Assembly (NCBI RefSeq): GCF_040838345.1
Contig: NZ_JBAKFF010000001.1
Span: 1 to 64,000 of the forward strand
DNA: 64,000 nucleotides
Direction of reading: 5' to 3'
Origin: Spiribacter sp. 1M189
Lineage (GTDB): Bacteria; Pseudomonadota; Gammaproteobacteria; Nitrococcales; Nitrococcaceae
Every line of letters begins with the position of its first letter. Position 1 is the first letter of the stretch. The notes below the pieces were generated by a model that was given only the letters and a program-made list of their open reading frames with translations, was not told the DNA's origin and did not search any database. The position numbers and the translations under genes are program-made. This document shows, one piece after another, positions 25,377-44,146 of this stretch.

Positions 25377-26573
25377 CTATACCATCATCCCGTCGTCGTC
25401 GGTGATGAGGCGTGTGGCCGTCAACTCGGATACGCCTTCGCCGAAGCTGCCGCCGATCGGGTCATAGACGGTAAGGGAGAAGGTTTCATCGGGCTCAGTA
25501 ATGGTGTCGCCAATGACTTCCACCGGAATCAGGCCTTCCCGCTCCCCGGGGTAGAGGATCAGTTTCCCCTGAGTGGCAATGTAATCCTCGCCCGCCTTGG
25601 CCGTTCCGTCTTCCGTGCGGTATCGAACGCTCAACAGTTGATCCGGCGTTTCCCGCTCTCCGGTGAACTGGAGCATGAAGTAGGCATAGGTGATGCCGCT
25701 ATCGCCTTCAACGACTGTTGCCGAAACCTCACCCGGTGACTGTGGCGCATCCGGGTAACGCGCGCGGAGCGATTGGTCGATCCATTGCTGCTCTGTTGAT
25801 ACCCGCTGCAATACGCCGATCTCGCCAAAGCTTGCGTTGAGGACGTCATCGACATCGGGATCGGCAGCCCCGTCAGAGAGGCTGGCGATGGCATTGGCGA
25901 CGCCGGCAATCTCGCCTTCGATCAGTGCGGGTCCACCGCTGTCGCCAGGTGCAACCATGCCTTCGAAATCCCCAAGTCCGAGACCCGGCATGTCAATGAG
26001 CTGCCCCAGGGCATCGTTGGCAATCAAGCCGTTATCGAAATCGATGAGGAAACGCTCGTCGGCTTCCAGCTCATTGGTGTTGGGCCCACCGATCAGGCCA
26101 TCGATCGCCTGTGCATCCGCATCAAGGCGGTTTTCTACCAGGCGGCGTGCCCCGATCGTATTCGGCAACGTGCCGTCATTGCCCGTACCGCTGTCCCCAT
26201 AGCCGACGAGTGAGACAGTCTGGCCGAGTTCATCGCTGTCCCGGTAGGGGACGTATCGGGTGGCATCAGCAGGCGCATCTCCAGCCAGCCAGAGCAGCGC
26301 GAGGTCTTGCCGGTAGAGCCACCAGTCGTACTCCGGATGGATGATGAACTCGTCGATCTGACGTGTCGTCCTGCCACTCTCGGTATCGAACTGGACCGAG
26401 AGGTCGCCCACTCGCGTAACAGCATCAACGACATGACCTGCAGTAAGTACCGCCCGGCCGTCATAGAGAAGGGCGCCGGAACCGACGACGTCGCCCGTGC
26501 GGACATAGACCACCCCGTCCTCACGAAGGGCGCGGCGTTCCGCGGCCTGGAGACTATCGGCGGTGGTTGGCAT
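25377..26573 (-). CDS. Trypsin-like serine protease with C-terminal Calx-beta domain
   Basis: 398 residues. The chymotrypsin-fold protease (about 15-270) shows the catalytic triad His47 (LTAGHVV), Asp90 (DLALLWL) and Ser212 (GDSGGP). Residues ~281-393 form a Calx-beta domain (VVEGDSGITYAYFML ... EDGTAKAGEDY ... ITEPDETFSL ... LITDDDG). There is no N-terminal signal peptide, so export, if any, would be by a type I-like route. The protein is very acidic. The gene is divergent from the RTX gene at 26737, with 163 bp between them, suggesting a linked role such as processing of RTX proteins. Confidence 0.86.
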   Translation of the reverse strand: MPTTADSLQAAERRALREDGVVYVRTGDVVGSGALLYDGRAVLTAGHVVDAVTRVGDLSVQFDTESGRTTRQIDEFIIHPEYDWWLYRQDLALLWLAGDAPADATRYVPYRDSDELGQTVSLVGYGDSGTGNDGTLPNTIGARRLVENRLDADAQAIDGLIGGPNTNELEADERFLIDFDNGLIANDALGQLIDMPGLGLGDFEGMVAPGDSGGPALIEGEIAGVANAIASLSDGAADPDVDDVLNASFGEIGVLQRVSTEQQWIDQSLRARYPDAPQSPGEVSATVVEGDSGITYAYFMLQFTGERETPDQLLSVRYRTEDGTAKAGEDYIATQGKLILYPGEREGLIPVEVIGDTITEPDETFSLTVYDPIGGSFGEGVSELTATRLITDDDGMMV

Positions 26574-26736
26574 TCGCGTCCGGTCCTTTGGCGGTCTCGG
26601 TTCGACTAATGATCAGGGATGGCCCATGCGGAGGCAAATCGGCGGGCTGTTGTTTAAGGCCTGCGCTTGAGAGCGACTGAGAGCCTTCTCGAACTATAAG
26701 GGGAATAATTTTAAGACTAATTTTCAGGAGGTTCTC
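26574..26736. promoter_or_regulatory. Divergent intergenic region, protease and RTX gene
   Basis: 163 bp between divergent genes. The last 50 bp (26690-26735) are AT-rich with TATAAG and TTTTAAGACTAATTTT, then an excellent CAGGAGG ribosome-binding site 7 bp before the RTX ATG. No well-spaced sigma70 pair was found, so the promoter cannot be placed. Confidence 0.4.
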
Positions 26737-29700
26737 ATGAGTAAGCCATCCATCGCCGAGTTGCTGCGCGCCTCGGGTCACACGGTATTCACCGCGGATC
26801 TGGTCGGTCGGGCGGTGAATACGCTCTACGGATATATCGGTGCCGGACTGGACGAGCGGGACTGGGACGCGATTCTTGCCTCAAATAATCCCCTGGCCGC
26901 CTCCGAGACCGCGTTGGTGACGATGTACAGCGACCAGGATTTCCTGCTGCGCAACGCCAACCACCTCTCCGCCAACTACGGCGCGGCGCAGATCGAGTAC
27001 ACCTACCGACAGACTGCCGAGCGGCTGGGTAGCACGCATTCGAGCGACTGGGCGGTGGGCACTCGCTATGAGTTGGCCGCGGAGCTGGATGGGCCGTCGC
27101 TGAAGTCCCGGGCGCGTCAGGATTACGAACAGCGGCGGGAAGATAATGGCGACGGCAATAACGGCGGCGCTGGCGTCATTACCATCACCGCTCAGAATGC
27201 CAATCTCACCACCGACCCGAATACGCTGCAGAACGCGACGGCGGTGACCACGGCCGGCGAAGACACCATCGAGACCCAGTTCACGTTCCTTACTGGGACA
27301 ACGATCAATGGCGGTGGCGGCACGGACACGCTGGAGGTGACGGATGGAGGCACTTTCACGCTCAACAACATCACCAATGTCGAGATCCTCGATCTCACGG
27401 GTGCCAACAACCCCAGCACTGTCACGCAGATGGGTAATGACTTCACCCGGATCGATTTGAGTGCCCAGGGCGACACCATCACCGCCACCGCTCGCCAGGA
27501 CCTGGACATCAACGGTGGGGCGGGTGCCGATACGGTGATCTACACGGCGTTCGCGGATCTGTTTAATCCCACGTTAAACCCATCTTTCATCCGTGCGCTG
27601 CTCCACGGCGGCGCCGGGACGGATACGATCCGCGTCGACGACGCGATCAATTCCGACAACGGCCTGAACTTCAACCGCGCCACCAGCTTTGAGCGCCTGG
27701 TTCAGAACGACACCGCCGCGGCGGATATCACGATCACCAATGCCGCAGACCTGGAAGAGATCAATATCTCCGCGTCGACTGATGCCTCCACGATTGATGT
27801 ATCGGCAGTGAATACCGGCGTGACTATTCGAGGCGGGGATAACCCCGGGGGCGATGACACGATCACGGGGAGCTCTGGCGGTGATGAGATCATCGGCGGT
27901 GCCGGTGACGATGAACTGGACGGCCGTAACGGGGATGATGACCTCCGGGGGAATGCCGGTGACGATGTCATTGTCGGCGGAAGAGGCGACGATACGCTGG
28001 ATGGCGGTTTCGGTGACGACACCCTGACGGGCGGCGCCGGCGCCGACGTGATCGATGGCGGTGCGGGTGCGGATACGGCGTCCTATGCCACCAGTCCCGG
28101 TGGGGTGACGGTCGACCTGACGGATAACGCCAACAACGCGGGCGCTGATGCGCTTGGTGATCAGCTGAACTCGATCGTGAATCTCATCGGCAGCGATCAC
28201 GACGACACCCTCACAGGAAATATCTTCAATAACCGGATTGATGGGGGCGACGGAGACGATAGCCTCGACGGCAATGCCGGCGACGACACGTTGAACGGTG
28301 GCGCCGGAGTCGACCGGTTCAATGTCGACAGCGGGACGGACACCATCAGTGACCTCGAGGGCAGCGATGTCTTGGTGGTTTCCCCTGGCGCAACCGCCAA
28401 TGCCACGGTGACGGCCGACTTCACCGCGACAGCGGCCACCGAAAACGATGGCGGGACGGCCAGCCTCACGGCGGCCGATGATGTGGATATCGATCTATCA
28501 AACGCGACGGTGAATACCGCTCCGGATGACGGCTACACCATAAGCGCGGCCGATAATACCGCCGCTTCGGCGCTCACCGGATCCGCAGGTGACGACATTA
28601 TTGCCGGCGGTGATGCCGCTGATACGCTGACGGGCCGGGCCGGCGATGACCAGTTCCTGTACACCCGGTTTACCGATTTCGTCACTGCCAACGCGGTCGT
28701 CGATCAGATCGACGGCGGCGCTGGCGGGAATCGGGTCAGCATTGCGGATGCCGCCGGATTCACCCTGGCCGCCGGCGACCTCGGCAACCGCATGTCACTC
28801 GTCCAGACGATCGATCTGGGTGATACGCCGATCGATGCGACGGGTGCTTACTCCATCACCCTCGACAATAATGATCTCTCTTCTGCCATCGCCGCGGTGG
28901 ACCTCTCGCAGGACACTGACACCGAGCACACGAACGTCGTGGATCTCGGCGCTGTGACCGCGCGCGGTTTTGAGATTACCGGTGGAGCTAATGCCGATGA
29001 AATCACCGGCACCACTCAGGATGACGTGATTTCAGGGGGTGGCGGTGTCGACATACTAAAAGGTGGGGACGGTGACGATACGTTCGTTTTCAATGACGAC
29101 TCGGATCTCTTCAATGGTTCAAACCGCATTAACGGCGTCATCAACGGGGGCATGGGCTGGGATTCGTTGCGCGTGTCGGCGAATGGCGACCCCTTCGAGG
29201 TGACCGCGCTGGATTCTTGGGCATTCAGCAAGGAGGATACGACGGGGCTCATTCGCGGTGTGCAGGAAATGCGGGCCGTTTCTTCGGATTCGGCGATATC
29301 GATCGTCTTAAATGACGACGCTTGGGAAGCTGGGCTTAACGCTGTGGATCTCTCCGGAGATACCGACGCTGATGGTCTGAATCGGATCGACGTGTCGCGG
29401 GAATCAGATGCTGGGAACCAGTTCAACCTGACCGGTTCGGCTGGTAAGGATGACATACGTGGCGGTGCGGGCACCGATTCGTTATTGGGCGGTGCCGGGG
29501 ATGACACCATGATGGGCGGAGCCGGAGCCGATACCCTGGATGGCGATACCGGCAGCGACCTGTATGTCTTCGATGCGGGAGATAGTGTCGATGGCAATGC
29601 GGACCGGTTGGAGGGTTTCGATGCCGGTGATCGGTTTTTGCTGACTGGGACGCTGTCTGATGATGTGAACGAGGACCTCGATCTGAGCAATAATCCCGCC

Positions 29701-30498
29701 AGTACGAGCGTCGCTGATGGCGATCCCATCGTATTCGCCAACGACGCCGACTTTGAAATCGAGAACGAGACTGGTGGCACCGTGACGCTGGGGCAAGCCA
29801 ACGTCCAGCTCGGAGACACCGCGACCGCATTTTCAGTCAATAACGATGGCAACGTGACAGGCGGTGACTTTGCTGATCACATTGTCGGTGGCGCTGGCAG
29901 CAATCGGCTTGCCGGTGGCGGGGGTGAGGATCGCCTGACCGGCGGCGGTGGCGCCGACGATTTCATCCAGTTGAATCAGGTGGTCAACAGCGTTATCGAC
30001 GCGGATGTGATCACGGATTTCGACACAACGGAGAATGATAAGGTCGGCAATTGGTCGCATACCGATATATATCAGTACGATTTCGTCAATCTCATCAAGG
30101 TTGGCGCCAACCTGAACGTCGGCACCACCGAGGCCATCAAGACGACGACCGTCAGTGCGCCTTTCAGTGCGGCCGGCGGCATCATGGGCGTGAGTAATCC
30201 CAATTTTCTCCTGCTGGATAATAACCTCGCTGACACTGATGCGGTGGAATCTGCACTCGAGGCCGGGGGGGCGAATGCAATGACCGTTAATGGCACGGTC
30301 GGGCCCAATGATGGCTTTTTCATTGGCTATGACGATGGCGTTGATTCGTACCTTGGCCTGGCGATTGCCCGAGAAAGGGTCGAGTCGGGAACACGGCCGG
30401 ATGCGGGTGATCTGGAGGTCGTCAATCTGGTGACGCTGCTTGGACTTGCGGATGTCACCGACCTTGGAGACGGCAACTTCCTTAACTTCACGGCCTGA
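26737..30498 (+). CDS. RTX Ca2+-binding repeat protein, intact
   Basis: 1253 residues with a complete N-terminus. The first ~130 residues are a non-RTX helical domain (SIAELLRASGHTVFTADLVG, and a YTYRQTAERLG region) that may anchor or cap the protein. Beta-rich segments (27180-27830) follow, then a dense block of RTX nonapeptides (GSSGGDEIIGGAGDDELDG, GGRGDDTLDGGFGDDTL). A second and third RTX block near 29440-29560 and 29870-29960 precede a hydrophobic type I secretion-like tail (LLGLADVTDLGDGNFLNFTA). A ~95-residue module around 28311-28600 is shared with the first RTX gene. Likely an extracellular surface or S-layer-type protein. Confidence 0.9.
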   Translation: MSKPSIAELLRASGHTVFTADLVGRAVNTLYGYIGAGLDERDWDAILASNNPLAASETALVTMYSDQDFLLRNANHLSANYGAAQIEYTYRQTAERLGSTHSSDWAVGTRYELAAELDGPSLKSRARQDYEQRREDNGDGNNGGAGVITITAQNANLTTDPNTLQNATAVTTAGEDTIETQFTFLTGTTINGGGGTDTLEVTDGGTFTLNNITNVEILDLTGANNPSTVTQMGNDFTRIDLSAQGDTITATARQDLDINGGAGADTVIYTAFADLFNPTLNPSFIRALLHGGAGTDTIRVDDAINSDNGLNFNRATSFERLVQNDTAAADITITNAADLEEINISASTDASTIDVSAVNTGVTIRGGDNPGGDDTITGSSGGDEIIGGAGDDELDGRNGDDDLRGNAGDDVIVGGRGDDTLDGGFGDDTLTGGAGADVIDGGAGADTASYATSPGGVTVDLTDNANNAGADALGDQLNSIVNLIGSDHDDTLTGNIFNNRIDGGDGDDSLDGNAGDDTLNGGAGVDRFNVDSGTDTISDLEGSDVLVVSPGATANATVTADFTATAATENDGGTASLTAADDVDIDLSNATVNTAPDDGYTISAADNTAASALTGSAGDDIIAGGDAADTLTGRAGDDQFLYTRFTDFVTANAVVDQIDGGAGGNRVSIADAAGFTLAAGDLGNRMSLVQTIDLGDTPIDATGAYSITLDNNDLSSAIAAVDLSQDTDTEHTNVVDLGAVTARGFEITGGANADEITGTTQDDVISGGGGVDILKGGDGDDTFVFNDDSDLFNGSNRINGVINGGMGWDSLRVSANGDPFEVTALDSWAFSKEDTTGLIRGVQEMRAVSSDSAISIVLNDDAWEAGLNAVDLSGDTDADGLNRIDVSRESDAGNQFNLTGSAGKDDIRGGAGTDSLLGGAGDDTMMGGAGADTLDGDTGSDLYVFDAGDSVDGNADRLEGFDAGDRFLLTGTLSDDVNEDLDLSNNPASTSVADGDPIVFANDADFEIENETGGTVTLGQANVQLGDTATAFSVNNDGNVTGGDFADHIVGGAGSNRLAGGGGEDRLTGGGGADDFIQLNQVVNSVIDADVITDFDTTENDKVGNWSHTDIYQYDFVNLIKVGANLNVGTTEAIKTTTVSAPFSAAGGIMGVSNPNFLLLDNNLADTDAVESALEAGGANAMTVNGTVGPNDGFFIGYDDGVDSYLGLAIARERVESGTRPDAGDLEVVNLVTLLGLADVTDLGDGNFLNFTA

Positions 30499-30529
30499 TC
30501 GAATAGAATCCTGCGGTCCCCCTGAGCCC

Positions 30530-30558
30530 TTGACATCCATCGACACTTTGCGCACGCT
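30530..30558 (+). promoter_or_regulatory. Possible promoter of the tRNA-Tyr cluster
   Basis: A perfect -35 TTGACA at 30530-30535, 17 bp, then a poor -10 (CACGCT). A GC-rich discriminator before the tRNA fits a stringently controlled stable-RNA promoter. Confidence 0.4.
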
Positions 30559-30573
30559 ACGCGGCTTGATTCC

Positions 30574-30658
30574 GGAGGGATACCCAAGCGGTCAACGGGG
30601 GCAGACTGTAAATCTGCTGGCTTAGCCTTCGGAGGTTCGAATCCTCCTCCCTCCACCA
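30574..30658 (+). tRNA. tRNA-Tyr (GTA)
   Basis: An 85-nt class II tRNA with a long variable arm, a GGAGGGA/TCCCTCC acceptor stem, anticodon GTA at 30608-30610, a GGTTCGAAT T-loop and an encoded CCA. First of three tRNAs before tuf. Confidence 0.96.
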
Positions 30659-30693
30659 GATTTTTGGCCCGCCCACCACGCGGGCGCGGGCAT

Positions 30694-30767
30694 GCGGGTG
30701 TAGTTCAACGGTAGAACCTCAGCCTTCCAAGCTGATGATGTGGGTTCGATTCCCATCACCCGCTCCA
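30694..30767 (+). tRNA. tRNA-Gly (TCC)
   Basis: A 74-nt tRNA with acceptor GCGGGTG/CACCCGC, anticodon TCC at 30726-30728, GGTTCGATT T-loop and encoded CCA. Confidence 0.96.
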
Positions 30768-30776
30768 GAGCGAAAC

Positions 30777-30851
30777 GCCCATGTAGCTCAGGGGTAGAGC
30801 ACTCCCTTGGTAAGGGAGAGGCCGGCGGTTCAAATCCGCCCATGGGCTCCA
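30777..30851 (+). tRNA. tRNA-Thr (GGT)
   Basis: A 75-nt tRNA with acceptor GCCCATG/CATGGGC, anticodon GGT at 30809-30811, GGTTCAAAT T-loop and encoded CCA. It lies 31 bp before tuf, so the tRNAs and EF-Tu are probably on one transcript, as in E. coli thrU-tyrU-glyT-thrT-tufB. Confidence 0.96.
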
Positions 30852-30882
30852 GAATGAACGCACAGCGCAGGGGGAACCCACC

Positions 30883-32073
<1,191 letters not shown>

Positions 32074-32094
32074 TCCGGTTTCGGCAGCTGCACG

Positions 32095-32124
32095 GGCGCG
32101 TGGGGTTCCATTACCCCGCGTGCT
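32095..32124 (+). other. Hairpin after tuf
   Basis: GCGCGTGGGG pairs with CCCCGCGTGC (two G-U pairs) around an 8-nt loop. There is no T-run, so it may be a processing or attenuation structure between tuf and tRNA-Trp. Confidence 0.35.
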
Positions 32125-32134
32125 GGCGTAGACT
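32106..32134 (+). promoter_or_regulatory. Possible promoter of tRNA-Trp-secE-nusG
   Basis: TTCCAT and TAGACT are separated by 17 bp, 39 bp before tRNA-Trp. The -35 is weak and overlaps the post-tuf hairpin. Confidence 0.3.
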
Positions 32135-32173
32135 GCCGAGTTCGCCGTTTGACGGCCGGTCAGGGGCGACATT

Positions 32174-32249
32174 AGGCCAGTAGCTCAATTGGCAGAGCAA
32201 CGGTCTCCAAAACCGTAGGTTGGGGGTTCGAGTCCCTCCTGGCCTGCCA
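32174..32249 (+). tRNA. tRNA-Trp (CCA)
   Basis: A 76-nt tRNA with acceptor AGGCCAG/CTGGCCT, anticodon CCA at 32207-32209, GGTTCGAGT T-loop and encoded CCA end. It lies 33 bp before secE. Confidence 0.96.
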
Positions 32250-32282
32250 CTTTATCCGGCCACCAACAGCGTCACGGGTTCC

Positions 32283-32663
32283 ATGAGCGCAAACGATCAG
32301 ACCGCCACCACCACCGGGATCGACAAGGCCAAGCTTACGCTGGCAGCCGGTGTATTCCTGGCGGGCGTGGTGGGTTTCTATCTGCTCGAGGGGCAGTCCG
32401 ACCTGATCCGCGTCATCGGCATGGTGGCCGTTGCCGCCCTTGCCATCGCCATCGCCATGACCAGCCAGCCGGGCCGCAACTTCTGGGCCTTCGCCCGCGA
32501 GGCGCGCCAGGAGCTGCGCCGCGTCGTATGGCCCACGCGGCAGGAGTCCATCCAGACCACGCTCATCGTGCTGGTGATGGTCTTCATCGTCGCTCTGCTG
32601 CTCTGGCTGATGGATATGTTTTTCATGTGGGGCGTCGGTGCCCTGGTACGCCCTGGAGGCTGA
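32283..32663 (+). CDS. secE: Preprotein translocase subunit SecE
   Basis: A 126-residue inner-membrane protein of the SecYEG channel. It has three transmembrane helices as in E. coli (LTLAAGVFLAGVVGFYLL, VIGMVAVAALAIAIAM, TLIVLVMVFIVALLLWLM), with the conserved amphipathic segment FAREARQELRRVVWPTRQE before the last. The ATG at 32283 avoids the upstream frame that reads through tRNA-Trp. It is 6 bp before nusG. Confidence 0.96.
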   Translation: MSANDQTATTTGIDKAKLTLAAGVFLAGVVGFYLLEGQSDLIRVIGMVAVAALAIAIAMTSQPGRNFWAFAREARQELRRVVWPTRQESIQTTLIVLVMVFIVALLLWLMDMFFMWGVGALVRPGG

Positions 32664-32669
32664 TCACTC

Positions 32670-33203
32670 ATGGCAAAGCGCTGGTACGTCGTACACGCGT
32701 ACTCCGGTTTTGAGAACCAGGTGAAAAAAGCCCTGGAGGAGCGCATCAAGCGCGCCGACATGGAAGATGCGTTCGGCGAGATCCTCGTGCCCACCGAAGA
32801 AGTGGTGGAGATGAAGGAAGGCCAGCAGCGCCGCAGTGAGCGCAAGTTCTTCCCCGGCTATGTCCTCGTGCAGATGGACATGACCGACGACACCTGGCAC
32901 CTGGTCAAGGACGTGCCCCGGGTCATGGGCTTCATCGGCCCGTCCCGCGGCCGCCCGGCGCCGATCTCCGATGCCGAGGCCGACCAGATCCTCAACCGGG
33001 TGCGCGAGGGCGTCGAGAAGCCGCGGCCCAAGGTGCTGTTCGAAGTGGGCGAGGTGGTGCGCGTCACCGACGGCCCGTTCAACGATTTCAACGGCGTCGT
33101 CGAGGAAGTGAATTACGAGAAGAGCCGGCTGCGCGTGGCCGTGCTCATCTTCGGCCGCTCCACCCCGGTGGAGCTCGACTTCAGTCAGGTCGAGAAGGCC
33201 TAG
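32670..33203 (+). CDS. nusG: Transcription termination/antitermination protein NusG
   Basis: A 177-residue protein that binds RNA polymerase and links it to Rho or the ribosome. The NGN domain starts [30 protein letters not shown] and [12 protein letters not shown] follow. The C-terminal KOW domain ([22 protein letters not shown], in parts) is complete. Co-transcribed with secE. Confidence 0.97.
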   Translation: MAKRWYVVHAYSGFENQVKKALEERIKRADMEDAFGEILVPTEEVVEMKEGQQRRSERKFFPGYVLVQMDMTDDTWHLVKDVPRVMGFIGPSRGRPAPISDAEADQILNRVREGVEKPRPKVLFEVGEVVRVTDGPFNDFNGVVEEVNYEKSRLRVAVLIFGRSTPVELDFSQVEKA

Positions 33204-33278
33204 CAACGGCGGTCCGCCCGCCCAGGGGAGCCAGGGTGAAAGTCCCTGGCGCTACCACCCACACCAGGAGTCCAGCCA

Positions 33279-33710
33279 ATGGCAAGAAAAGTCGAAGCCT
33301 ACATCAAGCTGCAGGTCCCGGCCGGGGCCGCCAACCCGAGCCCCCCGGTGGGCCCGGCGCTGGGTCAGCACGGCCTCAACATCATGGAATTCTGCAAGGC
33401 GTTCAATGCCGCCACGCAGGAGATGGAGAACGGCCTGCCGATCCCGGTGGTCATTACGGTCTACTCCGACCGCAGCTTCACGTTCGTCACCAAGACGCCG
33501 CCCGCCGCGGTGCTGCTCAAGAAGGCCGCCGGCATCAAGTCCGGCAGCGGGACGCCGAACACCAGCAAGGTCGGCACCGTGAACCGTGAGCAGCTCGAGG
33601 AGATCGCCCAGACCAAGTGGCCCGATCTCAATGCCGCCGACATGGACGCCGCCGTGCGCACCATTGCCGGCTCGGCCCGCAGCATGGGCCTCGACGTGGA
33701 GGGGGTGTGA
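33279..33710 (+). CDS. rplK: 50S ribosomal protein L11
   Basis: 143 residues. It binds 23S rRNA in the GTPase-associated centre. The N-terminal domain ([20 protein letters not shown]) and the rRNA-binding C-terminal domain ([14 protein letters not shown] ... [13 protein letters not shown]) are normal. 75 bp separate it from nusG, without a clear promoter. It is 4 bp before rplA; in E. coli L1 represses this pair. Confidence 0.97.
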   Translation: MARKVEAYIKLQVPAGAANPSPPVGPALGQHGLNIMEFCKAFNAATQEMENGLPIPVVITVYSDRSFTFVTKTPPAAVLLKKAAGIKSGSGTPNTSKVGTVNREQLEEIAQTKWPDLNAADMDAAVRTIAGSARSMGLDVEGV

Positions 33711-33714
33711 AGCC

Positions 33715-34407
33715 ATGGGCAAGTTGACCAAACGCCAGAAGGTATTCGAAGAGAAGATCGACCATGATCGGCTCTACCCCGCCGAAGAGGCCTTTGCCCT
33801 GTTGAAGGAGCTGGCCACGGCGAAGTTCACCGAGTCGGTGGACGTGGCCGTCAACCTCGGCATCGACCCACGCAAGGGTGACCAGATGGTCCGCGGCTCC
33901 ACCGTGCTGCCCAACGGCACTGGCAAGACCGTGCGCGTGGCGGTGTTCGCCCAGGGCGCCAACGCCGAGGCCGCTGAGGCCGCCGGCGCCGACACCGTCG
34001 GCATGGACGACCTGGCCGAGCGCATGCAGGGCGGCGAGATCGACTACGACGTGGTCATCGCCAGCCCCGACGCCATGGGCGTGGTCGGCAAGCTTGGCCG
34101 CCTGCTCGGCCCGCGCGGGCTCATGCCCAACCCTCGGGTGGGCACGGTGACCGCCGATGTCGCCGAGGCGGTGCAGAACGCCAAGGCCGGCCAGGTGCGC
34201 TACCGCGCCGACAAGGGCGGACTGATTCACTGCAGCCTGGGCAAGGCGGACTTCGATCCGCAGGCCCTGGCTGAGAACCTGCGGGCGCTGATCAGCGACC
34301 TGCAGAAGGTCAAGCCGGCTTCCTCCAAGGGGGTCTACCTCAAGCGCGCCACGGTCTCGACGACCATGGGGCCGGGGGTGCCGGTGGATCTGAGCCCGAT
34401 GACCTGA
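33715..34407 (+). CDS. rplA: 50S ribosomal protein L1
   Basis: 230 residues, L1-stalk protein and, in relatives, translational repressor of its own rplKA mRNA. Signatures [14 protein letters not shown] and [14 protein letters not shown] are present. The ATG at 33715 is chosen; the upstream frame overlaps rplK out of frame. Confidence 0.97.
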   Translation: MGKLTKRQKVFEEKIDHDRLYPAEEAFALLKELATAKFTESVDVAVNLGIDPRKGDQMVRGSTVLPNGTGKTVRVAVFAQGANAEAAEAAGADTVGMDDLAERMQGGEIDYDVVIASPDAMGVVGKLGRLLGPRGLMPNPRVGTVTADVAEAVQNAKAGQVRYRADKGGLIHCSLGKADFDPQALAENLRALISDLQKVKPASSKGVYLKRATVSTTMGPGVPVDLSPMT

Positions 34408-34631
34408 GGTCGCCGGGCTTGATGCGCGGTCATCCGCGGATGACCGCTGGCTGTCGTCATAGACGGCCGTCGAAGACCGTTCGGTGCGGTTCGCCGCATA
34501 AAGGCCCCCGGGCCGCCAACGGTAGACGGTGTGCCGGACAGGATGGGTTTCCTGCACGGGATCACCGTTACGGGGTGGAAGGGCCGAAGGCCCGGAAGCC
34601 ATTACCAACCGCCGTTCCAGGAGGCATTTGA
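34408..34631 (+). promoter_or_regulatory. L10 (rplJL) leader
   Basis: The 224-bp gap before rplJ is where the L10(L12)4 repressor complex binds its mRNA in proteobacteria. It holds a perfect 22-bp palindrome (arms GCGGTCATCC/GGATGACCGC, 34426-34447) and a GGGCC-GAA-GGCCC hairpin close to the start. An AGGAGG ribosome-binding site stands 7 bp before the ATG. Assignment is from position and structure. Confidence 0.65.
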
Positions 34632-35159
34632 ATGGGCGTAAGTCTGGAACAGAAAAAGCGGATGGTGCAGGAAGTCGCTGAGGTGGCCGGTCAGGCTCAT
34701 TCCGCGCTGGCCGCGGAATATCGGGGCCTGTCTGCCGGCGAGATGGATACCCTGCGGGTTCAGGCCCGTGAGGCCGGTGTCTACGTGCGTGTGGTCAAGA
34801 ACACTCTGGCCAAGCGCGCGGTGGAAGGCACCGAGTTCGAGTGCATGACCGATGAACTTCAGGGTCCGCTGCTGCTCGCATTCTCGCAGGAAGATCCCGG
34901 CTCGGCCGCCCGTGTTCTGAAGAGTTTCTCGAAGGAACACGATCAGCTGGTCGTGACGATGCTGGCCGTGGGCGGGGAGAAGTTCCCCGGCTCGGAAATC
35001 GACCGGCTCGCCACGCTACCGACCTACGACGAGGCGATCAGTCGCCTCATGGCGACCATGAAGGCGCCGGTACAGAAGTTTGCCACGACCCTCAACGAGG
35101 TCCCCGGCAAGCTCGTGCGTACCGTTGCCGCGGTCAAGGACGCCAAGCAGTCGGGCTGA
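34632..35159 (+). CDS. rplJ: 50S ribosomal protein L10
   Basis: 175 residues. It anchors the L7/L12 stalk: the N-terminal domain (VAGQAHSALAAEYRGLS, VYVRVVKNTLAKRAVEGT) binds 23S rRNA, and the C-terminal helix (near 150-170) binds L7/L12 dimers. It is co-transcribed with rplL, 60 bp downstream, and likely autoregulated through the preceding leader. Confidence 0.96.
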   Translation: MGVSLEQKKRMVQEVAEVAGQAHSALAAEYRGLSAGEMDTLRVQAREAGVYVRVVKNTLAKRAVEGTEFECMTDELQGPLLLAFSQEDPGSAARVLKSFSKEHDQLVVTMLAVGGEKFPGSEIDRLATLPTYDEAISRLMATMKAPVQKFATTLNEVPGKLVRTVAAVKDAKQSG

Positions 35160-35219
35160 TGCGACCCCTGTCGCTGCCGTTTGCACACTCAACTATCGAA
35201 TCAGCCAGGAGACAAGACG

Positions 35220-35597
35220 ATGGCCGTTTCAAAGGAAGACATTCTCGAGACCATTTCCAACATGAGCGTCATGGAGGTCGTTGACCTCATCGAGGCCATG
35301 GAAGAGAAGTTCGGCGTCACCGCGGCAGCCGCCGTAGCCGCGGCCCCGGCCGCCGGTGGTGGCGAGGCCGAGGCCGCCGAGGAGCAGACCGAGTTCGACG
35401 TGGTCCTCTCGGGCTTCGGCGACAACAAGGTCGCCGTCATCAAGGCCGTGCGTGCCGCCACCGGCCTGGGCCTCAAGGAGGCCAAGGAGCTGGTGGAGGG
35501 CGTGCCCGCCCCGGTGAAGGAAGGCGCCTCGAAGGAAGAGGCCGACGAGCTGAAGGGTCAGCTCGAAGAGGCCGGTGCCACTGTCGAGCTCAAGTAA
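35220..35597 (+). CDS. rplL: 50S ribosomal protein L7/L12
   Basis: 125 residues. The N-terminal dimerisation helix ([20 protein letters not shown]), a long Ala/Glu hinge and the C-terminal factor-binding domain ([20 protein letters not shown]) are all typical. The ATG at 35220 has an AGGAGACA site. Confidence 0.97.
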   Translation: MAVSKEDILETISNMSVMEVVDLIEAMEEKFGVTAAAAVAAAPAAGGGEAEAAEEQTEFDVVLSGFGDNKVAVIKAVRAATGLGLKEAKELVEGVPAPVKEGASKEEADELKGQLEEAGATVELK

Positions 35598-35612
35598 GGG
35601 CTCGGTGGCAGC

Positions 35613-35665
35613 AACGCCGCGGGTCGGCGTTGACGGGGCTGGTGGCCGATTCGGCCACCGGCCCC
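35613..35665 (+). terminator. Attenuator-like hairpins between rplL and rpoB
   Basis: A first hairpin AACGCC/GGCGTT (35613-35631) is followed by a 13-bp stem (GGGGCTGGTGGCC with GGCCACCGGCCCC, 35635-35665) and only a weak T-stretch. The position matches the partial terminator or RNase III site known between rplL and rpoB in E. coli, which lowers rpoBC relative to rplJL expression. Confidence 0.6.
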
Positions 35666-35796
35666 TTGGTGTTTGCAGGCAAACCGTCCGGGCGGAATCC
35701 CGGCGCGGCCGACGTGTCCAAGTCTGCGGGGTCTTGCATCCGGCAAGTCTCCGAAGCCTTGCACACGGCGGAACCCAACCTGGTTGAGGAACCTCG

Positions 35797-39864
<4,068 letters not shown>

Positions 39865-39877
39865 ACGGGTAGCCGAT

Positions 39878-44128
<4,251 letters not shown>

Positions 44129-44146
44129 GCGGAATGGGGCTTTCGG

